Both the position numbers and the translations under genes were made by a program. This document shows, in pieces, positions 35,999 to 45,192 of a stretch of DNA of 64,000 nt (position 1 is its first letter; every line of letters begins with the position of its first letter). The notes under the pieces were generated by a model. It saw only the letters and a list, made by a program, of their open reading frames with translations. It searched no databases and was not told the DNA's origin. Source of the DNA: Spirochaetia bacterium (GTDB taxonomy: Bacteria > Spirochaetota > Spirochaetia > Sphaerochaetales > Sphaerochaetaceae); NCBI GenBank assembly GCA_022482625.1, contig JAKVOU010000001.1, positions 2,032,784 through 2,096,783 on the forward strand, given 5' to 3'.

Positions 35999-37849
35999 GT
36001 GGACAAAAACACAGTTCTGGCAATTGTATTGTTTTTTGTTGTCATAACGGGGAGCATGTTGATACAGTCGACATTTTTTTCCCCATCTGTGGATGAGCAA
36101 GTAGCAACAGAGACTACTGCGGGAAAAACGACAGAGGTACCTACAGAGGTAGCAGAAAGCCAAAGTACAAACGATTTTTCTTCTGATTCTTTTGCTTCTG
36201 TTCCTTCTGCTTCAGCTTGGAATTCTGGTTTGTCTGGTTCCTTTACTGCTGTTGATGATAGTGCAAAGAACATGCAATTTCATTATGAAACCAATGTTTT
36301 TGATGTCACTTTTGATACAGCCGGAGCTTCCATAGCTTCCTTGAAGCTGAAAAATCATAAGTCAATAGATGGTTCTTCCGTTGATTTGATTTTCAATGGT
36401 AATACAGGAAAGAATGCTTTCCTTATGTATGCAGGCGATGATAGGACGAATCCTATTGATTGTCCATTCTCCTATAAGGTAGAGAAAAACAAGGTTATCT
36501 TTACCAAAACTTTTGCCATGATCAAGGATGACGGAACAAAGGGCAATACCTTTACTTTGACCAAGACCTATACATTCGGTGAGGATGATTATCTTTTTCA
36601 GATTGACATACAGAACGTCAACAGTGTGAACAAGGCGTTGCCACTTGATTTCGGAAACAATGCCTATACATTGGCTTTTGAACCCCAAGTAGGACCTTCC
36701 TTTACCTCAATGCCGAACAACAACTATTCATATCGTCGTTTTTATTATATGAAAGATGGTGCCAAGAAGAAAACGACAGTCAAGCTTTCTGATAAAAAAT
36801 TCTCTACTGATGACTATCTTACATGGGGTGCCGTAGTAGGAAAATATTTCTCTATCATTGCAATTCCTGATGCTACGAAATACCATGTGACAATGGTCCA
36901 GGATAGCGATGTCGGCAATGTGGTGCAGACAGATTCTATGTACTGGACACGTCCTGCTGTCAAGAGTGCTTCCAAGACAGATACTTTCCGATTCTATTGT
37001 GGTCCGCAGCTGAAGGAAGCAATGAGGATATATGATAACAAGAATGACAATGCCTTCGGGTTGTCAGGTCTGAAACTTGAAGGAGCTCTTGAAACTTCTG
37101 CTTGGCTAGGCTGGCTTGAAGCATTCCTCATGCTTTGCCTCAATCTTATCTATAAGATTATACCTAATTATGGTATTGCCATCATTGTCATTACTATTCT
37201 GTTGAAATTGGCAACAAATCCCCTGACAAAAAAGAGTACCGAAAGTTCAGCAAAAATGGCTCAACTCAGTCCGCAGATAAAGGAACTACAGGATAAGTAT
37301 TCAAATAATCCTGACAAACTCAACAAGGAAATGTCTGAACTATATCAGAAAGAGCATATCAATCCTGTAAGCGGCTGTTTGCCTATGCTCATTCAATTTC
37401 CGATTTTGATTGCTTTCTATGGTTTGCTGAACAGGCATTTTGAATTGAGAGGAGCTATGTTCATCCCTGGGTGGATCCCAGATCTTTCCCAGCCTGATAC
37501 CGTACTTACTTTTAAATTTATTATTCCTTTCATTGGCAATCAGTTACATCTGTTACCGATAATCTATACCGTCAGCATGATCTATTCTATGAAAATGACA
37601 CAGGCAAGCCAGGGTGAAGCTGCAGGACAGACTGCTTCAATGATGAAATTCATGACCTATGGCATGCCGTTGATTTTCTTCTTTGTCCTTTACAGTGCTC
37701 CTTCTGGTCTGTTGCTGTATTGGTCCGTCATGAACCTTGTTACGATGATTCAGCAGGCTTATGCCAATTCAAAGCTGAAGAAGAAAGAAGTTTCAGGAAA
37801 ATCCAACAAGACTTTCAAGATCGAAAACAAAAAGAATAAAAAGAAGTGA
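35999..37849 (+). CDS. yidC: Membrane protein insertase YidC
   Basis: The 616-residue protein has a first membrane helix (4-22), a large periplasmic beta domain (about 85-350) and the conserved five-helix insertase core (from about 370): GIAIIVITILLKLATNPLTKKS with the key Arg replaced by Lys or Thr context, NPVSGCLPMLIQFPILIAFY, and APSGLLLYWSVMNLVTM. The large periplasmic domain is the Gram-negative type. A basic tail follows. Start is GTG with AGGAG 8 bases upstream. Confidence 0.95.
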   Translation: MDKNTVLAIVLFFVVITGSMLIQSTFFSPSVDEQVATETTAGKTTEVPTEVAESQSTNDFSSDSFASVPSASAWNSGLSGSFTAVDDSAKNMQFHYETNVFDVTFDTAGASIASLKLKNHKSIDGSSVDLIFNGNTGKNAFLMYAGDDRTNPIDCPFSYKVEKNKVIFTKTFAMIKDDGTKGNTFTLTKTYTFGEDDYLFQIDIQNVNSVNKALPLDFGNNAYTLAFEPQVGPSFTSMPNNNYSYRRFYYMKDGAKKKTTVKLSDKKFSTDDYLTWGAVVGKYFSIIAIPDATKYHVTMVQDSDVGNVVQTDSMYWTRPAVKSASKTDTFRFYCGPQLKEAMRIYDNKNDNAFGLSGLKLEGALETSAWLGWLEAFLMLCLNLIYKIIPNYGIAIIVITILLKLATNPLTKKSTESSAKMAQLSPQIKELQDKYSNNPDKLNKEMSELYQKEHINPVSGCLPMLIQFPILIAFYGLLNRHFELRGAMFIPGWIPDLSQPDTVLTFKFIIPFIGNQLHLLPIIYTVSMIYSMKMTQASQGEAAGQTASMMKFMTYGMPLIFFFVLYSAPSGLLLYWSVMNLVTMIQQAYANSKLKKKEVSGKSNKTFKIENKKNKKK

Positions 37850-37854
37850 ATCAG

Positions 37855-37891
37855 GGAAGGGAAAGAGCTTGTATATTTCCCTTCCTTTTTT
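37855..37891 (+). terminator. Terminator or attenuator between yidC and jag
   Basis: GGAAGGGAAA (37855-37864) and TTTCCCTTCC (37876-37885) form a 10-bp stem followed by six T. Confidence 0.85.
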
Positions 37892-37950
37892 GCAATGGAA
37901 AATTATCTGCAGAGAACAGTAAATGCTATTCTTCTGCAACGGAGAAAAAT

Positions 37951-38640
37951 ATGACTAAAGAATTTGAAGGGCGTACGGAGGCCGAGGCAATAGCGAAAGC
38001 TGTTGAAGAGCTTCAAATCGAGCGTGAAGATTTTGATGTGGAGGTCCTGGAGCCTGTAAGAAAGGGATTGTTTAAGAAAAATGTCCATATCAGAATTCAT
38101 TATGCTGATGGAGGCAACGAAGCTGTTGAAGCTGTTGCTGCCGTACCTGCTGAAAAGAAGGACAATGAAGATGTACCTTGTACCGTAAATGATGATTTGG
38201 AAAAGGAAGTAATTACTTTCTTGACAAATGTCCTGGAAAAGATGGGGTATCAAAGCAATGTAAGCGTGGATTATCGAAAGGAAAACAAGCTTGGATTGAA
38301 AATTGACAGTGATTATTCTTCCATAATCATTGGTAGAAAAGGCAAAAACCTGGATGCATTGCAATTGCTTTCAAATGTATTTGCCGGAAAAATTGATCCG
38401 GATTTGAAGATCATCGTAGATAGTGAAAATTATCGAGTACGTCATGAAGAGCAAATTGTCAGGATTGCTTTCAAGACTGCCGAGCAAGTTTCCCATAGTG
38501 GTCGTTCAAGGCTTCTTGAACCGATGAATCCGTTTGAACGCAGGTTAGTACATACGGCACTCAATGATTTTGAGGGTGTAACGACTAAGAGTGAAGGAGA
38601 CGGTCTGTATAAGCAGATACGAGTAATTCCTACAAAATAA
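37951..38640 (+). CDS. jag: RNA-binding protein Jag (KhpB/SpoIIIJ-associated)
   Basis: About 229 residues from the ATG at 37951, which has GGAG upstream; the longer frame would start inside the terminator. An N-terminal Jag domain (1-50, FEGRTEAEAIAKAVEELQI) is followed by a linker, a KH domain with IIIGRKGKNLDALQLLSN and an R3H domain ending MNPFERRLVHTALNDFEGV. The protein binds RNA and works with KhpA in several bacteria. It follows yidC, a widely conserved link. Confidence 0.93.
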   Translation: MTKEFEGRTEAEAIAKAVEELQIEREDFDVEVLEPVRKGLFKKNVHIRIHYADGGNEAVEAVAAVPAEKKDNEDVPCTVNDDLEKEVITFLTNVLEKMGYQSNVSVDYRKENKLGLKIDSDYSSIIIGRKGKNLDALQLLSNVFAGKIDPDLKIIVDSENYRVRHEEQIVRIAFKTAEQVSHSGRSRLLEPMNPFERRLVHTALNDFEGVTTKSEGDGLYKQIRVIPTK

Positions 38641-38656
38641 AAGAGAAGAGATAGAT

Positions 38657-38690
38657 AAAGGGAAGGAGTTTCCGTCCTTCCCTTTTATTT
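38657..38690. terminator. Terminator between jag and metK
   Basis: AAAGGGAAGGA and TCCTTCCCTTT form an 11-bp stem (38657-38667 with 38675-38685) followed by T-rich sequence; it can serve both converging genes. The stem nearly copies the one after yidC. Confidence 0.85.
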
Positions 38691-38729
38691 TTCTCTATTG
38701 AATTTCTATCAACAAGCAGAAACAAATAA

Positions 38730-39884
38730 TTACATTTTCAAGGTAATAATCTGTTCCCAAGGTGCTTGTTCATGACAGAAATGGCCATAGTTATCATATG
38801 CCCTATAGATAGGTCTCAGAAGGTCAAAGGTTTTGATGATACCTGATGGAGTAAGATCAAAGTTCTTTTCAATGATTTCTTCCAATTTGCTGTTATCCAG
38901 TTTTCCTGTACCAAAAGAATCTACAAGAATAGATACGGGCTTAGGTACACCTATTGCATAAGCCAGTTCAACTTCGCAACGGGAACACAGTTTGTTTGCA
39001 ACAAGGTTTTTGGCCACATGACGTGCCATGTAAGCTGCACTTCTGTCCACTTTTGAAGGGTCTTTTCCAGAAAAAGCACCACCGCCATGTCTGCCCATGC
39101 CACCATAGGTATCCACAATGATTTTTCTTCCTGTAAGGCCGGTATCACCTGCAGGACCTCCGACGCAGAAACGTCCGGTAGGATTTATGAAGAATTCTGT
39201 GTCAGCATCCAGGAGGCCAGTAGGATCAAGAATAGGATGGATGACATTTTCCAGCAGATATGCCTCCAAGAATTCTCTTGTTATATTTTCTTTGTGCTGA
39301 TGGCTCATGACGACATTGGTGATCCTTACAGGTTTGTTGTCTTTATCATATTCGATTGATACCTGGCTTTTTGAATCAGGGCGTAGAAATGGTGCCTTGC
39401 CTGTTTTTCTCAATTCAGTAGCTTTCTGCAACAGTTTATGAGAGTACATGATAGGTGCCGGCATGAGCTGTTCTGTTTCATCACAAGCATAGCCGAACAT
39501 CATGCCTTGGTCTCCTGCTCCTTGTGCTCCGAACAAGCTCGTAGAAGCGGTGACTCCCAGAGAAATATCAGGGCTCTGGGAATGTATCAGGTTGGTTATC
39601 TGTACGGTTTCTGCATCAAAGCCACAACCAGGTTCTGTATAGCCGATATCGCTGATTACACTTCTGATCAGAGAATCGATATCAAATTTAGCTTTTGTGG
39701 TTATCTCGCCTGCAACAACGACCGTATCGGTTGTAACAAGGGTTTCACAGGCAACACGGGAAGCCGGGTCCTGAGACAGACAGGCATCGAGTATGGCATC
39801 ACTGATCTGATCGCATACTTTGTCAGGATGTCCTTCACTTACGCTTTCCGAAGTGAAGACATGATTGTTTTTGTGTTGGATCAT
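38730..39884 (-). CDS. metK: S-adenosylmethionine synthetase
   Basis: The 384-residue protein begins [20 protein letters not shown] and contains the ATP-binding [15 protein letters not shown] and the P-loop-like [19 protein letters not shown]. It makes S-adenosylmethionine from methionine and ATP. Length is standard. The stretch between metK and murA (39885-40175) has no recognisable SAM riboswitch. Confidence 0.97.
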   Translation of the reverse strand: MIQHKNNHVFTSESVSEGHPDKVCDQISDAILDACLSQDPASRVACETLVTTDTVVVAGEITTKAKFDIDSLIRSVISDIGYTEPGCGFDAETVQITNLIHSQSPDISLGVTASTSLFGAQGAGDQGMMFGYACDETEQLMPAPIMYSHKLLQKATELRKTGKAPFLRPDSKSQVSIEYDKDNKPVRITNVVMSHQHKENITREFLEAYLLENVIHPILDPTGLLDADTEFFINPTGRFCVGGPAGDTGLTGRKIIVDTYGGMGRHGGGAFSGKDPSKVDRSAAYMARHVAKNLVANKLCSRCEVELAYAIGVPKPVSILVDSFGTGKLDNSKLEEIIEKNFDLTPSGIIKTFDLLRPIYRAYDNYGHFCHEQAPWEQIITLKM

Positions 39885-40175
39885 TGTTTGTCCTTCCTTA
39901 TTTTTGATAAACTGGGAAGAAGGTTACAGAGGCTGTATGTGCAGTCCCTCCCTTTTTAGCAGTTTGCTTTTTACGTCCGCAAGCCGGGAGGCTATCAAAT
40001 CGACGTTAGACTCAATATACTGATAATGGTTGTAAATGCCTATGGTCAGATTATTGAGAATGTGTAACAATTTGATAGAGAAATTTAGGTGTTGACACAA
40101 ATTGCCATATAAAAGTGTAGTAGTTTTTTCTCGCATGTAGCTGTATGTTCTGTATGTTGAAAGGAGAGGTGGCTG

Positions 40176-41468
40176 ATGTATATGTATAGAATCAAGGGTG
40201 GAAAACAAATCAAAGGGACAGTAACCATCAGTGGAAATAAAAATGCAGCCCTTCCTTGCCTTGCTGCGACATTGCTGACTGATGAACCTGTTATACTTGA
40301 GAATATACCTGATGTAGAAGATATCCGTCTTATGTGTGCTCTCCTTGAGGATCTCGGTTCGAAAATTGAACTAATCGGACATGGTAGGATTCGTATTACA
40401 AGTGGAAAAAGGCAAGGTAAGCCAGATCCTCTTAAAGTCAAGGCTATAAGAGCTTCTATTCTTCTTGTCGGTCCGTTGCTTGCTTTGCAACATGAAGTGG
40501 AATTACCACCACCAGGTGGAGATGTTATCGGAGTTCGTCGAGTCGATACCCATTTCCATGGATTTGAAAGCCTTGGAGCAAGCTGTAAGGCTCAGGATGG
40601 TTTGCTTATATTTGAAGCAAAAGAACTGAAGGGAACTGAAATTTTCCTTGATGAAGCTTCTGTGACTGCAACAGAAAACTTATTGCTTTGCTGTGCCTTG
40701 CTTGAAGATCGTTCGGTACTATTCAATTGTGCCTGTGAACCTCATGTACAGGATCTCTGCCGGATGCTGCAGCTGATGGGATGTACCATCGATGGGATTG
40801 GATCAAATCTCATTTGCATTACAGGAAAAAAACAATTGAAAGGATGTACCTTTTCCATCGGATGCGATTACATGGAAGTAGGGACGATGATCGGGCTTGC
40901 TGTTGCCACGGGAGGGGAAGTTTCTATAAAAGGAATTACAGGCAAGCACATCGGAAGTGTCCTTGCAAATGGTTTTTCTAAGCTTGGAGTTGTCTTTGAA
41001 AGGAAAGATGATGAGCTTTTTGTTCCTTCTTCCCTTTGCCGAAAGATTCCGACAGGTCTGGATGGTGGTACGAACAAGATAGATGACGCTCCTTGGCCAG
41101 GATTTCCTTCCGATTTGCTTTCTATCCTTACGGTCTGTGCTACACAGTTGGATGGCTCTGTCCTGATGCATGAAAAAATGTTTGAATCCCGGATGTTTTT
41201 TGTTGATTGGTTGATAAGAATGGGTGCTGATATCGTACTTTGCGATCCTCACCGTGCTGTAGTAAAGGGTCCTTGCAAACTTCAACCTACGGCCATGACA
41301 AGTCCTGATGTACGGGCTGGTATGGCTCTTGTCATAGCGGCTGCGTGCAGCAATGGAGTTTCTACGATTGACAATGTCTATCAGATTGAACGGGGATACG
41401 AAGATATTGTCGGCAAGCTTCGTCAGCTTGGTGTCGATATTTCACGAGAACCTTGTCTGTTTGGATGA
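40176..41468 (+). CDS. murA: UDP-N-acetylglucosamine 1-carboxyvinyltransferase with Asp active site
   Basis: The 430-residue enzyme starts peptidoglycan synthesis by adding enolpyruvate to UDP-GlcNAc. GNKNAALPCLAATLLTDEPV carries the catalytic Lys22. The active-site loop reads PPPGGDVIGVRRVD: Asp116 replaces the Cys115 of E. coli (PGGCAIG). Asp in this place is active but does not react with fosfomycin, as known for Mycobacterium, Chlamydia and Borrelia enzymes. AGGAGAGG lies 6 bases before the ATG. It is divergent from metK. Confidence 0.95.
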   Translation: MYMYRIKGGKQIKGTVTISGNKNAALPCLAATLLTDEPVILENIPDVEDIRLMCALLEDLGSKIELIGHGRIRITSGKRQGKPDPLKVKAIRASILLVGPLLALQHEVELPPPGGDVIGVRRVDTHFHGFESLGASCKAQDGLLIFEAKELKGTEIFLDEASVTATENLLLCCALLEDRSVLFNCACEPHVQDLCRMLQLMGCTIDGIGSNLICITGKKQLKGCTFSIGCDYMEVGTMIGLAVATGGEVSIKGITGKHIGSVLANGFSKLGVVFERKDDELFVPSSLCRKIPTGLDGGTNKIDDAPWPGFPSDLLSILTVCATQLDGSVLMHEKMFESRMFFVDWLIRMGADIVLCDPHRAVVKGPCKLQPTAMTSPDVRAGMALVIAAACSNGVSTIDNVYQIERGYEDIVGKLRQLGVDISREPCLFG

Positions 41469-41891
41469 GAGGGAAGCTTCTTTTTTGTCTGGGAAAATGA
41501 ATTGTCGGCCAAAGAAAAAAATCCCGTTACCATGAATATTAGTATGGGAGAATGCTAAAAGGTAGTAATAATATTGGATAGCAATGCTATTGAAAGCTAT
41601 ATAAACGATATAAAAAATGCCAAAAAGAAAATTACTTGTGGATAACTTTGGTATGGGAATAACAAACCAAATCTAACATACTAGTGAACACATGTTTAGA
41701 TATTTAATAATTATTTACAATAAAAGGAAATAAATATTATTTCTTCATAGATATGTATTTATATTTAAAGGGCGGTAAAAATTAAATTTTAGGGTATATG
41801 TATGATGCAATTCCTATGCCATTTACAACTATTTATCCACAAGTTTCAGAAACCTTTGTGGATAACTTCAGGTCTCTGTTGGAAAAGAAAA
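41469..41891. other. AT-rich gap with three perfect DnaA boxes
   Basis: No credible gene lies here. The perfect DnaA boxes TGTGGATAA (41637-41645), TTATCCACA (41833-41841) and TGTGGATAA (41857-41865) occur in very AT-rich DNA about 9 kb from oriC. It may titrate DnaA or regulate neighbours. Confidence 0.75.
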
Positions 41892-42672
41892 TTAAATTTT
41901 TCTTGTTTTGTTGTTTTCTTGTAACAAAGTCTGGACAGAGCTCAGTGCATATATTGCAGCAGTTTCTGCACGCAATATATTTGTCTTGAGAAGTATCGGA
42001 ATTCCTCCATTGGATAGCAAATGGATACATTCATCATCGGAAAGCCCTCCTTCAGACCCTATAAGCAAGGCCAAGGGGCGCTCTATCGGATAGTCCTGCA
42101 GTACTTCACTCAACGATAGCTGACCTTTCAGACTTTTCTGATGGAAGAAAAGCAAAGTTCCTTTTTTGTTCCAGAAAGACGGAAGTTCCATCAGAGGAAT
42201 TACATCATTTAGTTTTGTATCCTTCAGTGATCCTGATTGCTGTATGGCTTCCTTTATTATTGCTCCGTAACGTTCTGAATTGTTATCTTTCTTTGAAATG
42301 CAAAAACGGCTTTGCACGAAGGTAATAGAGTCTACTCCTATTTCTGTTGCCATACGAAGTATGGTTTCATTTTTTTTCCCTTTGCAGAGACATTGGAAAA
42401 GATGTAGATTCGGCAAATTCTCATTTTCTTCCGGCAACTCATCTGTACTATTACCATTCTTGATGTCGGCAAGAGGGGCGACGAATGAAAGAACAGCTGT
42501 TTTTATCGGATGACTTGAGAGTCATCTGCCATAGCAAACCTTTTGGTCCCTTTGCAATGATTTTGCTTCCTGGTTTCAATCGCAGGACCTTGATTAAATA
42601 GCGGCTGTCATTTCCCCTGATCGTCAGATAATGTTCACCGGAAAAAGACGGAGGAAGGACATAGAGTCTCAT
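41892..42672 (-). pseudogene. rsmE: 16S rRNA (uridine1498-N3)-methyltransferase, frameshifted
   Basis: The first part (42672 to about 42505) encodes the PUA-like start MRLYVLPPSFSGEHYLTIRG and NDSRYLIKVLRLKPGSKI. The second frame (to 41892) encodes the SPOUT methyltransferase: ATEIGVDSITFVQSRFCI, LLIGSEGGLSDDE and TNILRAETAAIYALSSVQ, the knot that binds SAM. They differ by one base. Removing one T from the five at 42500-42504 would give DKTAVLSFVAPLADIKNG and join them into about 259 residues, slightly longer than usual. It overlaps the protease gene by 4 bases. Either decay or sequence error is possible. Confidence 0.85.
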
Positions 42673-44096
42673 TTTGTTCCTTTTTCGAGAAAATCTACGG
42701 CTTTTATGAGGACAGGATCATAATCCAGGTCATATACTGGTCGGTCGGAATAATCCATTTCGTAAAGATATTCATTGCGTATGAGCAGGCAAAGCGTATC
42801 ATGGTCAAGCACAGAATCTGCATGCAACTTGGCAAATTTCTCAATGTTTTCCTTTGTATAATCGGAATTTTCCTTGATGAAATCAGAAAGTACATTGTCG
42901 TTTCTCAAATCCATCATTGCTTGAAGTTGCTTTTCGTCGTAATCTTTTTCTGGTACTTCAATATCAGGTTGTATACCCTTTTTATGGATGTCTTTTCCGC
43001 TTGGTGTGTAATAGTGGGCTATCGTAACCTGGAGATATCCACCATTGAACGGCAGGACTTGCTGCTCTATGCCTTTGCCGAAGGTTTTTGAACCGATGAC
43101 TGTTGCCCTTCCATTGTCTCTCAATGCGCCTGTAAGAATTTCTGAAGCAGAAGCTGTTCCTCCATTGACCAAAATTACGACAGGCAGGTCCCTTGGTACT
43201 GTGACGCCCTTTCCTGAATAGATTTCTGAGGGTTCCTTTGACACCTTTCCATTGTATCTTTCGCTCATGATCAATTTATGATCAAGGAATAGATCTGCTA
43301 TGTCCTTGCAACTCTGGACATCGCCACCACCATTGTTCCGAAGGTCGATGACAAGGGCATCGATATTTTCTTCCAGTATATCTTTCAAAGCTTCTGTTGC
43401 CTGCTGGGATGTCTGGGAGGTAAACTGATTTATGATGAGATAACCAATATGTCCATGTATGACGGCTTTTTCAACAGTCGGGGTCTTGACGACAGCTCTT
43501 GTTACCGTAACCTTGAAGCTTTTTTCGCCTCTCCAGATAGTAAGTTCTACCTTTGTTCCTGCTTTGCCCCTGAGCTGTTTTGAGGCTTCGTTTGCCGTAA
43601 GGTCATCGACTGGTTTTCCGTCTATTTCCCCAATCAGATCTCCTGCCCGTAGACCTGCACGTTCAGTCGGTCCTCCAGGAAACGGCGAGGTTATTTTTAT
43701 CATGTAGGTTTCTTTGTCGGAAGCCTTTTTCATGGAGGGATCATATTTTATCAGATAGGTACCGATACCTTCATATATACCTGTGATGTTTTCTTTGTAG
43801 TCTTCTGCATCTTCTTCAGGGACAAAGAATGAATATTCATCTCCGATTGAGGCAACAAGGGCTTTTGTCATGTCATCCATTGCCTTCTTGCTGTCCAATG
43901 GATTCAAGGATATCTGATCCAAAACCCTGTAGAGGTATTCCAGATTGTTAAAGTTGTTTGTTATGACATTTGAAGTTGCTTTTTCTTCTTCCGAATATGT
44001 ACTCTGTTGCGTTGCAAGAGAAGAACTTCCTCCTGCAAAAAGCAAACAAGGGGAAAGAAGCATCAATACCACTATGATTTTTCTGATTCTGTCCAT
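42669..44096 (-). CDS. S41-family C-terminal processing peptidase
   Basis: The 475-residue protein has a signal peptide (1-22), a PDZ domain (about 105-190, GPTERAGLRAGDLIGEIDGK) and the S41 catalytic part with Ser in NGGTASASEILTGAL and Lys in SKTFGKGIEQQ. Such periplasmic proteases trim C-termini of envelope proteins. The fold is complete. It is coupled to rsmE by an ATGA overlap. It is near lgt, which modifies lipoproteins, but on the other strand. Confidence 0.94.
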   Translation of the reverse strand: MDRIRKIIVVLMLLSPCLLFAGGSSSLATQQSTYSEEEKATSNVITNNFNNLEYLYRVLDQISLNPLDSKKAMDDMTKALVASIGDEYSFFVPEEDAEDYKENITGIYEGIGTYLIKYDPSMKKASDKETYMIKITSPFPGGPTERAGLRAGDLIGEIDGKPVDDLTANEASKQLRGKAGTKVELTIWRGEKSFKVTVTRAVVKTPTVEKAVIHGHIGYLIINQFTSQTSQQATEALKDILEENIDALVIDLRNNGGGDVQSCKDIADLFLDHKLIMSERYNGKVSKEPSEIYSGKGVTVPRDLPVVILVNGGTASASEILTGALRDNGRATVIGSKTFGKGIEQQVLPFNGGYLQVTIAHYYTPSGKDIHKKGIQPDIEVPEKDYDEKQLQAMMDLRNDNVLSDFIKENSDYTKENIEKFAKLHADSVLDHDTLCLLIRNEYLYEMDYSDRPVYDLDYDPVLIKAVDFLEKGTK

Positions 44097-44229
44097 AATT
44101 TGAATAATACACCAAAATATCCTGCTTTGTCATAGAAAAATCAATTTTATCTGTAGAATAGATAGGAGTTTCCTATGGTGTAAAGAATACCTGTTGACCT
44201 GTAAATCCTTGGACGATACACTTTCAAAC

Positions 44230-45192
44230 ATGATATTGTTTACCACTTTTCCTCACTGGATTTCTCCGGAGATTTTGCCAGGATTACCCTTCCGCTGGTA
44301 TGGCTTGATGTATGTCCTGGCTTTTCTTACAGCCTATATATTGGTGAGGAAGGAAGCCCGGGATGGGACCGTTGTCTTGGATGCCGAACAGACCCAAGGA
44401 TTGTTCTTTGCCGGTATCATCGGTTTGCTCTTGGGAGCTAGGCTTGTTTCTGTATTGGTATATGACGGGACTTCTTTTTATTGGACACATCCTTGGCTGA
44501 TTTTTTGGCCTTTTGAGGGTAAGCATTTTGTAGGGCTTCCCGGCATGAGCTATCACGGAGGGCTTATAGGAGCAATCCTTGGCGTTATGATTTGGTGTCA
44601 TCATAATGGAAAAAATTTCTTTGAAATTGCAGACAGCATCGTCGTTGCTGTTCCTTTAGGGTACACCTTCGGACGTTTGGGCAACTTTATCAACGGAGAA
44701 CTTTGGGGACGGGTAACTACTTCTTCCCTCGGCATGATTTTTCCAAATGCCATTCATTTTTCTACGAACTATGCATGGGTAAGGGATATTGCGAACAAAT
44801 TGTCCATTTCTTACGTCCAGGGATCAATGGTAAACCTGCCTCGTCATCCTTCCCAGTTGTATGAAGCCTTTTTTGAGGGGATTGTACTTTTCCTATGCCT
44901 TTGGTTCATTATCAAACCAAGGATTAAGGATCATTTTCCTGGTTATGGGCTGAGTTGGTATATCATAGGCTATGGTACCATAAGGTTTTTTATTGAATAT
45001 TTCAGACAGCCTGATGAAAATCTGGGCTTTATTATAAAGCTTGGTCCAGCTGACAGCAATCCGGCTTTGTTGCAATCTTTCCTTAACTTCAGTCTTGGAC
45101 AAATCTTTTGTTTTGCAATGATTATTGCCGGAATTGTGCTTTATATAATTCTGAACCATATGAAAGAGGTAAAAAACAATGACAATAGATGA
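44230..45192 (+). CDS. lgt: Prolipoprotein diacylglyceryl transferase
   Basis: About 320 residues, seven membrane helices. The Lgt signature GYTFGRLGNFINGELWGR (catalytic Arg and Asn) and PGMSYHGGLIGAILG (the conserved HGG) are present, with RHPSQLYEAFFEG. The enzyme attaches a diacylglyceryl group to the Cys of lipoprotein precursors. I chose the ATG at 44230 (MILFTTFPHWISPEI) because the protein normally starts just before the first helix; an upstream TTG at 44194 would add 12 polar residues. Its end overlaps pepP by 14 bases. Confidence 0.93.
   Translation: MILFTTFPHWISPEILPGLPFRWYGLMYVLAFLTAYILVRKEARDGTVVLDAEQTQGLFFAGIIGLLLGARLVSVLVYDGTSFYWTHPWLIFWPFEGKHFVGLPGMSYHGGLIGAILGVMIWCHHNGKNFFEIADSIVVAVPLGYTFGRLGNFINGELWGRVTTSSLGMIFPNAIHFSTNYAWVRDIANKLSISYVQGSMVNLPRHPSQLYEAFFEGIVLFLCLWFIIKPRIKDHFPGYGLSWYIIGYGTIRFFIEYFRQPDENLGFIIKLGPADSNPALLQSFLNFSLGQIFCFAMIIAGIVLYIILNHMKEVKNNDNR

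Noticed and set aside
39885-40175. SAM riboswitch before metK
   Set aside because: No four-way junction or conserved SAM-I/II/III segments seen on the metK strand.
39924-40208. Small leftward frame between metK and murA
   Set aside because: It overlaps the murA start and ribosome-binding site and lacks its own; a shorter version from 40136 is possible but unsupported.
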